Positions 11,101 through 16,604 of a stretch of 49,869 bases of DNA are shown here, one piece after another. This stretch comes from a virus, in the IMG/VR virus record IMGVR_UViG_3300021378_002906, positions 1-49,869 of that record. One strand, given 5' to 3'. The position numbers and the translations under genes are program-made. Under the pieces are notes generated by a model. It was given only the letters and a program-made list of their open reading frames with translations. It searched no databases and was not told where the DNA came from. Within the stretch, counting starts at the first letter, position 1, and the number at the start of each line of letters is the position of its first letter.

Positions 11101-13872
11101 GGAAGCTCCAAGGAAAATATCTCCAGATACACTACTGCAATTATAAAAAGCTTCTTCTCCTACACTTGTGACTTCAGAACCTAAAATTATATCACTGTTT
11201 ATGCTAGAACAATTTTTAAAAGTCTTACTTTTTATTTCTTTTATTCCGTCCCCTATCAATAAAATATCATTAAAGCCACTACAGTTTTCAAAAGCCCCGC
11301 TACCTAAATATTCTACAGTGTCTGGAATCACCAGCTCTCCTTCGAAACCGCATCCCCTAAAGGCAAAATCTCCTATTGTTTCAAGTTCATCTGGAACAAC
11401 AAAAAGACCCTCTAAACCATAACTACCATCAAAAGCTCCTGATTCTATATTTTTGCAGGTTGACCCTATAACAAGCAAAGAATCTCTACTTTGATTAGAA
11501 TACCAATTAGAAGGTATATCTCCTCTTTTAAATTTTATTATTTCTGCTGTATTGGCATCGAAAACTATCGTATCTAGAGATCCATAACAAACAGGCATTC
11601 CCTGGTATAACCCATCGACAGTATTTTGAGCGTAACCGTTGTAATAAAAAGGCGTTACATACATACAACCTCTAATTTCAGCAAAAGCTTCTTCTCCTTG
11701 GAATACATCAAAAGGAAAATTTACATATACATCTTCTATTCCAGAGCAACCAGAAAAAGATCTATCTCCTATAGATTGTATTCCGCTAGGTATGGTCAGA
11801 GAGTAACCTAATGAGTCGCAACCCATAAAAGCGTTATCGCCTATTGTTGAAATGCCAGAAGCAAAACTTAGTTTACCAGTCAAGCTAGAGCATCCTGAAA
11901 AAGCATTGGCAGCTATAATTTCCACACCAGGTAAAGATATTTCCTTATCAAATCCAGAACAACCTTCAAAAGCCGATAGCCCTATCTCAATAACATTATC
12001 TGGAATATTTAAATAACCATTTAAAGAGTTACATCCATAAAAAACATAGTCCTCTATTTCAGATAAGCCCGAACTTAAAATTAATTCACCATCAAAACCT
12101 TCGCAACCATAAAAAGCTTCAATACCAATACTAAGAACATTATCTGGTATTGTTAAGTCGAAAGACAAAAGTTTAGCATTTTTAAATGTCTTGTCTTCAA
12201 TTCTTGTCAGCGATTTACTTATGTATAAACCGCCTTCCATTCCGCTGCAGTTCTCGAACGCGCTCTGCCCCAAGCCAGACAATGAATCTGGCAAATAGAG
12301 ACTTTCAGAAAGTCCAGAGCAATTAAAAAATGCTCTTTCTCCTATAGTTTCGACATCCGCTAAAAAAAGATCTACAGCAGAAAAACAACCCATAAAACAC
12401 TCTTGCTTTACCTCTTGCAATCTTATTGGTAAAATTATTTCCTCTAAAGAAGAACAGTCTTTAAAAGCTCTCTCTCCAAAACTAGGTATTCGACATGTAG
12501 AATCAGAGTAAAAATCAGGTAAATTTGTACACCCATTAAAAACATCATCTCCGAAAGAGTTAATCTGCTCTGGCAAAAAAACAGGTTTATCTATATTAGC
12601 GCAGTCAGCAAAAGCCCCATCAAGAACATTGTAATTAGAAAACTCCCCAAAAGCTACCTTATAACCATTTAAATCTCCAGATTGCCAATACGCAATAACT
12701 TCCCCACGTATAGACTCATAAACTTCATTGTTATCATCTATAAATCTAGTATCTCTTATATCCTGCTCTGTGACAGCTGTCTTAAAGCCTTTCTCATCTG
12801 TTATTTGGAAAGAAAACTCAAGATTGTAATTTGTTTGCTCGTTTACTAATGTTTGATAATCTACATTTTCTAATTTTATATCTTCAAAATAGAACTGAGA
12901 AGTCACTTTTTTCTCGCAATCAGTAGAGATTATTCTAAGGTTTGATATCTGATCTCCCTTAACTAATCCGCTTATAAAACCAGCCTCTAAATTTGTGACC
13001 AAAGAGGATATAGATAATGTAGCATTTATTGGGTAATTTAATTTTCTAGAACATACATAATCTGACCCAAGCCTGTAAGAATTAGATCTTTTTATTGGCA
13101 AACTTACAGAAAATTGATTTATCCTATGATTACTTAACTCTAGCTTCTGGCCTCCTATAGATAAATTATCCATCTGGAAATTTATATCCGAAGGCAATAT
13201 GGTCTCTACCTTAGTTCTGTCCAGATTATATAAACCACCGAACTTATTAGGTTCATAATAATTAGTATCTAATATATTTACAGATCCTACCCCAACATTG
13301 TTTCCAGACTCTAAATTTATAGCTGGACTCTCTATGAATTCAGAAAAATAATTTTCAATTTTTATATTAGAACAATCAAACTCGACATCGACACTAGGGA
13401 CAGATCCTAGGGCAAAATTCATACTATAATTAGTCAAGTATGCATTACCGATAGAAACAATTTCTCCACCATTAGGGGAGGTTCCGTTTTTTATATACTC
13501 CAAAGCATCCTGTTCCTGCTCTGGATGGTTATAAAGATAAAAATTGTAAGAAGATTCTGTTAAATCTTTAATGATTGAAAATTTTGATTTAGCATCTAGG
13601 TTATAAACTAAACCCATAACTTCCTCATTGGCGAAAGTAGGGCTAAAACTATAACCCATCTTCAAGTTGACATCTGGGTGCCTTATAATATTTTCATCAT
13701 AAAAATCTTGAGATCCTAACTGTTTACTATCAGCTCTTACATTGTTAAAACCATAAGACAAGGATCTCACCCCCGCAAATACAAAACCAGATTCATTTTC
13801 AGTTTTAAATGCAGGTGACTCTGATATTACAACTGCTGTATTAGCACTATTTAATGTTATCCTTTGGCTCAT
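2116..13872 (-). CDS. Giant tail protein: tube-like domain plus BspA-type LRR blocks (3918 aa)
   Basis: Residues ~1-390 resemble the phage's tube-like proteins (SIGNAYLTNYSMNFALGSVPSVDVEF, then SVSLPIKRSNSYRLGSD and LNYPINATLSISSLV). The rest is more than 100 BspA-type leucine-rich repeats of ~23-28 residues (LRR_5-like; IGxxAFxNCSSLxGxLxIPxxV). Three LRR blocks can be seen, roughly residues 400-735, 780-2670 and 2740-3885. Blocks 2 and 3 open with a GDIPxxW or IPDNW element; each block ends in a cap-like segment (MYVTPFYYNGY, MQLSPLIYQDY, MIIYVNSIHAAGY). Block 2 holds a second-order repeat of ~235 residues. The gene ends 3 nt before the next gene and 5 nt before the partial LRR gene. LRRs of this type mediate adhesion in bacteria and protists, so a host-binding tail fibre or adhesin role is likely but inferred. 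No signal peptide or membrane segment is evident. Confidence 0.85.
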   Translation of the reverse strand: MSQRITLNSANTAVVISESPAFKTENESGFVFAGVRSLSYGFNNVRADSKQLGSQDFYDENIIRHPDVNLKMGYSFSPTFANEEVMGLVYNLDAKSKFSIIKDLTESSYNFYLYNHPEQEQDALEYIKNGTSPNGGEIVSIGNAYLTNYSMNFALGSVPSVDVEFDCSNIKIENYFSEFIESPAINLESGNNVGVGSVNILDTNYYEPNKFGGLYNLDRTKVETILPSDINFQMDNLSIGGQKLELSNHRINQFSVSLPIKRSNSYRLGSDYVCSRKLNYPINATLSISSLVTNLEAGFISGLVKGDQISNLRIISTDCEKKVTSQFYFEDIKLENVDYQTLVNEQTNYNLEFSFQITDEKGFKTAVTEQDIRDTRFIDDNNEVYESIRGEVIAYWQSGDLNGYKVAFGEFSNYNVLDGAFADCANIDKPVFLPEQINSFGDDVFNGCTNLPDFYSDSTCRIPSFGERAFKDCSSLEEIILPIRLQEVKQECFMGCFSAVDLFLADVETIGERAFFNCSGLSESLYLPDSLSGLGQSAFENCSGMEGGLYISKSLTRIEDKTFKNAKLLSFDLTIPDNVLSIGIEAFYGCEGFDGELILSSGLSEIEDYVFYGCNSLNGYLNIPDNVIEIGLSAFEGCSGFDKEISLPGVEIIAANAFSGCSSLTGKLSFASGISTIGDNAFMGCDSLGYSLTIPSGIQSIGDRSFSGCSGIEDVYVNFPFDVFQGEEAFAEIRGCMYVTPFYYNGYAQNTVDGLYQGMPVCYGSLDTIVFDANTAEIIKFKRGDIPSNWYSNQSRDSLLVIGSTCKNIESGAFDGSYGLEGLFVVPDELETIGDFAFRGCGFEGELVIPDTVEYLGSGAFENCSGFNDILLIGDGIKEIKSKTFKNCSSINSDIILGSEVTSVGEEAFYNCSSVSGDIFLGASLAYIGDYAFYNCENATGDLEIPEGVTYIGDYAFYNCSSLDGVFSINEAVNLAYIGNYAFQDCSLVAGALLLQSSVTYIGSGAFKNCRGLNTQIDLTQTQINEINEESFFGCSGLLGFLVIPDSVQFIGDRAFLGCALLTESITLTNIAARNIGVDAFNTPIQFSELIISDSVRTVSQYDFDYFKNDPLYLTMQEGLTVVDDYSFSNYSFVGDLEMPLTLKYVGEAAFSGCEFGGTYIFEESNIEYIGNYAFYDLDLINGNIDVPNVGYVGDGAFFNNSSIDGYINFGDVTSGIGEYAFANCSNAIGDLTLPDGISYLGQFAFLNCSSLSGTLTLPNNADYNIIKTGTFKNCSLLSGDLVIHDYISGIEQEAFLGCSSLSGDITITDVCASTLVGSNAFDDSPFSTLIISDSVVNIENGEFDYFSTRPIEVVFGKNLSGILDNAFDNYSFVSEVNLPSSLTGIGISAFQNCGGLYGPLTIPNNVSGIGTNAFRSCSNLSGNLIIPNRMTNIGDGAFVDCSSLDGYIRISDLTASAISSYINVFAGTNFDELRATSSDLIIEDGEFDSFDAFVGALLLEPSVLDVGDYAFVDNFSFADTLTISENSEMIGDYAFSGNSFIGDLDINSEFIGYASFAECSSFDGRFTINPFTLNEVDDYAFYNCFNLSGDLFVGESLSGIGDYSFSAMSSLDGEFSLCELPSNFSGDLSKYEFIEGESGSYTVEFEEFVTTSLKYFGDYAFANNSNLSGNLVIPDTTTSWGEYAFLNMSSLDGFLMLGSGVDSIPEGIFKNCSGLNCYDGLFRIPENVSLIGAEAFYNCSSLDCVLRLKPGVTILTDAFFGTNFNGLLVPKGTVAILDGDYDTFQNTELRLIFEQSDSAFRILGDLAFDNYRLTGNLFLPDSTDYIGSSGFLNCDLLNGSFSVPSNTEAIGDSAFRNCSGFDGGFSLVNLPFSYNGESDLFTLLSGIGEYAFANCENWTGNLVIPDGVNYGKFSFLNNSSLDGFLILNDTTEIIPEGAFKGCTQIGHYEGQTLTIPRVVTSIETEAFYNCLNLLGGDIKIGVAPIIGTDAFFGQDFDNLIVPNYEEVIGDGDYEYFKPLSIGLEFEAISNVSGIEDKAFLNYRFTGSLNTPASLEFIGASGFKGCDLFDGSLALSQLETIGNHAFENCSGFDQGLLIGGGTLSIGNNAFANCNSFTGSIIIPDSCTTLGEEAFLNCSGFDGSISIGNGIEYLEDRTFKNCQSASDDFEIPDSVTGIGASVFDSCFNLTSITNNLFEIPRPVDYIGDEAFFNCFNLLLGTLRIKGGVDIGINSFEPFTFGSLSVPDYQVSIDSGDYLYFKDKTFQLTFENYNSPTSETRYINQKAFSGYNLVGLLDLPKNLETIGSASFANLSNLIGGLYLYENLETIGEKAFENCSGFDGQFSLAPLPNNFTGQTNFGSNSSLTSIGDYAFANCESWTGNLVIPDGVSYGEYSFLNNSSLNGFLILNQTTSVIPEGAFKDCSQLTCYDGVFKIPEVVALISRYAFQGCSGLDCDLQIGPDASIGTQAFEGTDFKGLVIPKFLEEVQYQDYDYFKQDIITLKFEDYNSSPNLKYIGSGAFADYNFSGGLLLPTSLSGIGDNAFYQNDLLEGPLSIPSTVRDIGSGAFEDCSGFYGSFSFPESIVDIGAKAFKNCKSLVGTPRFSISTETIGEEAFANCLTLNGEIELTSNITNIGSGAFLNAIGLSGVLVTTLPPTVFDGDNAFSGVQGVMQLSPLIYQDYQLDSRTIEIAGEYYFQGIKISGQVADDTVFYTGVDENESNKLEDTNNGRLTSQNFQPYAIPDNWKEGLTSDPNYQNINTQQQNCWLDVGGLCDSISTGAFKNRRLLRGDVFFPGSVDSIGDSAFENCNSLEGLTFDSFGLRDVESRAFYGCTNVFSDINLPETMQNIKPSAFQLMYKAGNLTLTGTSLTGISGNAFHSFGNAALNKTFKLNEGLLNIEGYGFYQAGGTGASLELPSTLETIGEQAFYSFGDSFNVNAAGELKGINASSSLSNISNSAFEFARLTGHIVFPTSLPNINYRSFYGALIDSVSGFDHMDYIGEQAFSRDYRYPINLRMDNLVIPEKPYLRKECFVSHQYIKYITLEGQRDDSDIDWRGGQFAGFSNGYVNNNTTGFSASGTNYFSQNMFKTNWSLKFVADNFSPNLSGIDQYAFQNTSLRGIYDGDSPSPPNSIINLPSGLVLVDTSSFQNTLWTNGLNFSGTESGLIIGDNAFDSCGKLFQASYAGGIGYEYGPRHVNSVFWTNEETNITGEFIIPSGLSYLGRNAFKNIRGRNLDIIFSDDFTGNRTDLQIRNRSNGVLYDRNTAGTKDYCFSKAQLRKLKLSQSMEIADRFMFDEFTIMDHNNFDSPLGVKEFGYKTFNGFNCESGAGKFIFEFGSGLSNLGSYSFATDGIPEDPVFAGKKIPNHYYYGVYKEHRCIEGFDFSRVSGAVDFGEGCFRRSWADGTMTLPEVNSLGIEVFFGANRLEQVVFQSSPNLTNLSAGTFSNLASLSGVVFNTELTSIGDSCFENCPSLLEFDIILTQIESLGDSVFKDCVNLTDIELCNGNITTLGDNVFENCTSIDNLYICNTITTVGSNLFLNANINVLDYDVNTTVLDPFLFNGATIGDLSLPQTTIVVKEGVFQNAIFGPDPFDGLPNGVVTFEDSVFNQTPLSGIFIPTSLSGLANTTFKDSPNLSGLNFSLCNSLTGIGNENFMNCDSITGIVLPNSLQVIGNSNFKDSNLIEEVTFPTSLEYMGDENFRNCSGLAFVDLSNSSLIEMGSRNFIEDTNIKTIFAMNLPDSLQIIGDENFKEINLNTLKLPTGLKVLGDSNFYDCQGSTFDPWGEGNPPVFSLPSGIESIGNSNWERSDGIQRLRIDEGFSGSIGDLNWNLCNQMSELLIKTTDSNMSIGSGNFTDLNLLSTIQIDCPASCWQGLDNFNQSKSDMIIYVNSIHAAGYDTIWSGDQKVPNGATIQSYTP
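6389..10570 (-). repeat. Higher-order (~700 nt) super-repeat inside the giant LRR gene
   Basis: A marker segment, (D/E)(F/Y)DYF-K-like followed by a beta-rich stretch and then AFxNYxFxGxLxLP, recurs seven times. The markers are near 10560, 9840, 9410, 8525, 7840, 7100 and 6400, mostly 685-885 nt apart, with one short interval of ~430 nt. Between markers the same order of LRR variants reappears: YAFANC, then NLVIPDG, YxFLNNSSLxGFLIL, IPEGAFKxCxxL, AFYNC, and AFFGxDFxxLxVP. This indicates that blocks of about 8-10 LRRs were duplicated as units, not only single repeats. Confidence 0.75.
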
Positions 13873-13874
13873 AA

Positions 13875-15722
13875 TCAGAGTGTAATGTCAAATACTAGTT
13901 TTCCTTCGTTCCTCTTGGCAACCCAATAAGGATCACTATAACCAACAGCAGATAAAGGAACATGAATTTTCTTTAGTCTTTCCATGCTTTGAGATGGAAA
14001 TGGATCCCCAAATATTATTGGCGCTACTGGAGCATTTATATAAACATTATACACGTATTTACATCCATAAAACGCATTATCTTCTATTGTTTTTATAGTT
14101 GGAGGTAGTGTTATATCCGTGCCTAATTTTGCACAAGTCCAAAAAGCCCCTTCTTCGATATGCTCAACCCCAGAAGGTATTTCTAAATCACCATAAAGTC
14201 TTCGACAATTCCTGAATGCCTCTCTAGATATTGTCTTTAATGTGCTAGGTATTTCTAATTTGCTTTTTAAGTAAAGGCAATTATAAAAAGCGCCAGTCCC
14301 GATACCAGTTAAAATCTTACCCAAAGACAATTCGCCATTTAAATTACTGCACCCATAGAAAGCTCTATTACCAATGTATTTTGTATTAGGTGGGATTTGA
14401 ATATTGTCAATAATTTCTGAACAATCCTTAAAAGCTTCTTCTCCTATATAATTTAAACCGCCACCTAACAATACAGATCCATTTAAAGCAGCACAAGTAT
14501 CAAAAGCATTACTTTCAATTCTTCTTACGTTTCCAGGTATGATTAAATCACCTCTTAAATTGACGCTGCCCTGAAAAGCCCCAGAACCAATCGTTTCACA
14601 AGCAGCTCCAATTTTAACTTGAAAAATGTCAGAGTTCATACTGGCCCAGTAATTAGGAATGTTGCCAGTAACCAAATCAACCAAATTTGAATTACCATCA
14701 AAAGTTCTAGTCGAAAGAGTCTCTTGACTATGAATTACTCTGTCTGGCATTATACCAAGAGGGTCTTCATCAAAAAATACCTCTAAATTGTGAGAGTCAA
14801 AAGTGTCCCACGTATGAACCCATCTTTTACATACAAAAACTTTAGGCCTATTATAGACAGTAGGGATCCTTTGCTTAAATCTCCTGTAACCACCTTGTGT
14901 TTCTAAAAAATGAAGCATACTCTTAAGCTGCTTCGTAGTTATTTTTGAAAAGTTATAACTAATAGGAAAAGATGCTGTGTTATATTTTGTCTTTCTTCTT
15001 AAAGGAAAGCCGTCTTTATCTCCAAATCTTTGAACGTCAAACTGCACGGTGTTGCTTTGTCCTACGTCTGGTTGCCAAAAAAAGTCCCTTGTCCAGTAAG
15101 GGCTGTCTTCAAGATTATCGTATGAGTCCGATGAAGAATCATGATCTTCTGTGCAATAGTAAAAATTATTTATTTTGTCTTGGTATTTAAACTCCAACCT
15201 CTGATCGTAAACGACATCATGTTTTAAATAAAGTCTGTTTTCTTGTTCATAATATAGACTTTCGTAATCAGGATTTAAAAAATTCAAAGAAGCCCAATTA
15301 AAACTACCAGGAGCTTCTGTTATTTCAAATTGTGAACTTATCGAAAATGAAGAAGGATCTAATTGATTAATACTGTAAGAATTGCAAAAACCATTTATTT
15401 TTTTGTATATAGTTGGATCTGAATCAAAAAAAACAGGTTCAACACCTCTTTTACTTTCTAAAAAATTAGCTAATTCCCTAGCCTCTTGTTCATCAACCTC
15501 ATAAACCATATTAAATTTAGCATAAAGATTGTTAATACCGACTGGCATTATATTTAGATAGTTATGATTCGTCGTTATAGCTTTATCCTTAGCTCTGAAC
15601 TCAACAGAAGAACCCTTGGTAGGGCAAGATATTTCTTCAATACTTTCAAAATCAATTATTCCAGAAAAATTTCGAGTCCTGTCGTAAATCAATTCTTCGT
15701 CTTGTATTTTAACGTAAGCCAT
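13875..15722 (-). CDS. Minor/distal tail protein with C-terminal BspA-type LRRs (615 aa)
   Basis: Residues ~1-340 form a non-repeat domain containing two similar halves. Each half has an 'xFxVxxxxxxELxxxLxxLExxxG' helix (ELANFLESKRGVEP and KQLKSMLHFLETQGGYRR) followed by a strand-rich segment. This resembles the layout of phage minor tail or distal tail proteins, but I do not recognise a specific family. After a GNIPNYW element (~residue 352) come about eight BspA-type LRRs (residues ~365-590) and a C-terminal cap, IHVPLSAVGYSDPYW. It sits between the tube-domain gene and the giant LRR gene, 2 nt from the latter, in one minus-strand run. The start is the ATG at 15722, preceded by a very AT-rich stretch with TATAAT four bases upstream and no Shine-Dalgarno sequence. 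Confidence 0.75.
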   Translation of the reverse strand: MAYVKIQDEELIYDRTRNFSGIIDFESIEEISCPTKGSSVEFRAKDKAITTNHNYLNIMPVGINNLYAKFNMVYEVDEQEARELANFLESKRGVEPVFFDSDPTIYKKINGFCNSYSINQLDPSSFSISSQFEITEAPGSFNWASLNFLNPDYESLYYEQENRLYLKHDVVYDQRLEFKYQDKINNFYYCTEDHDSSSDSYDNLEDSPYWTRDFFWQPDVGQSNTVQFDVQRFGDKDGFPLRRKTKYNTASFPISYNFSKITTKQLKSMLHFLETQGGYRRFKQRIPTVYNRPKVFVCKRWVHTWDTFDSHNLEVFFDEDPLGIMPDRVIHSQETLSTRTFDGNSNLVDLVTGNIPNYWASMNSDIFQVKIGAACETIGSGAFQGSVNLRGDLIIPGNVRRIESNAFDTCAALNGSVLLGGGLNYIGEEAFKDCSEIIDNIQIPPNTKYIGNRAFYGCSNLNGELSLGKILTGIGTGAFYNCLYLKSKLEIPSTLKTISREAFRNCRRLYGDLEIPSGVEHIEEGAFWTCAKLGTDITLPPTIKTIEDNAFYGCKYVYNVYINAPVAPIIFGDPFPSQSMERLKKIHVPLSAVGYSDPYWVAKRNEGKLVFDITL

Positions 15723-15757
15723 ATATATTATATTAAATTTATATAAAAAGTAAACAA

Positions 15758-16603
15758 TTAAGGTAAAATTTTATTGTCACCTCCTAAATGACCAACATAA
15801 GATAAATTCATAGCCATGGTTCCGTTTATGGACTGGCTTAAATTTCTAGCTACCAAACTAGCTTTTGGTATTTTTACTTGATTCAATTTGGTTCCGTTTT
15901 TACCTTCTATATTTATAGAAATATCTCTATTATCTCTTGAATTTAAAAAGTCAAAAGTTTCAACATTGTAGCTTTGGCTTAATTCTAATTGGACAGATGC
16001 AGTATACTTTATAGGTCTTTTTTCTTCTATTGCGAATGGGTTTACAGATCCTATTCCATAATAAACTTCATGATCTACTCCTACTGAGTAGTTAAAACCT
16101 ATAACCTTATTGTCCTGAAAATCTTCTGAAGTTATGTTCATAGTCTGTTGAGATGAAGCATCTGCAATCGGATGATTCTTTTTTCTCGGCCCCCGCCTAA
16201 TGTCTCCATTTTTCTTTCTATTGACGCCACTTGTTACCTCGTCCAGTATTCCCAAACTAGTATTGACCTTGGGTAATGATCCTACCGCACAATTTATTGA
16301 ATAACTTTTTATGTAACCGCTTTCAAAACCATAGTAAGAATTATTTTTCTCGTCATGAATTTGACCAGCAATAGTTTTATTTTTGCCTAAAACTTCATAA
16401 ATAGGATCCTGGTATATCAAAATCCTAGATAAATTCATAGACTGAGATGTTGGCCCTGAAGGTGTAGTTAAACCCATCTCTGTTCCTATAGGACTAGCAA
16501 TAGAGCTATTGTTTTTGGAAGAAATAGAAACAGAATTAACCCCTGTTAAATGAAAACCATCCAACAAAACAAAAGATTCGTGATCTAAAATAGCATTTAT
16601 CAT
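15758..16603 (-). CDS. Tail-tube-like domain protein, probably distal tail (281 aa)
   Basis: This stand-alone protein shares the arrangement of the phage's tube-like family: GYIKSYSINCAVGSLPKVNTSLGIL matches IGIGNAFLTDYALDLSVGSLPTATVSF, and later strands include KYTASVQLELSQSYN and an ASLVARNLSQSINGTMAMNLSYVGHLGG ending. It has no LRRs. It lies directly downstream of the tape measure gene, where siphophages usually encode distal tail proteins, so a tail-tip or tube-end role is likely. Its start codon is 1 nt after the tape measure stop codon, and a GGAGG lies inside the tape measure 3' end about 14 nt upstream, suggesting translational coupling. The family link is by pattern similarity only. 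Confidence 0.6.
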   Translation of the reverse strand: MINAILDHESFVLLDGFHLTGVNSVSISSKNNSSIASPIGTEMGLTTPSGPTSQSMNLSRILIYQDPIYEVLGKNKTIAGQIHDEKNNSYYGFESGYIKSYSINCAVGSLPKVNTSLGILDEVTSGVNRKKNGDIRRGPRKKNHPIADASSQQTMNITSEDFQDNKVIGFNYSVGVDHEVYYGIGSVNPFAIEEKRPIKYTASVQLELSQSYNVETFDFLNSRDNRDISINIEGKNGTKLNQVKIPKASLVARNLSQSINGTMAMNLSYVGHLGGDNKILP

Positions 16604-16604
16604 A

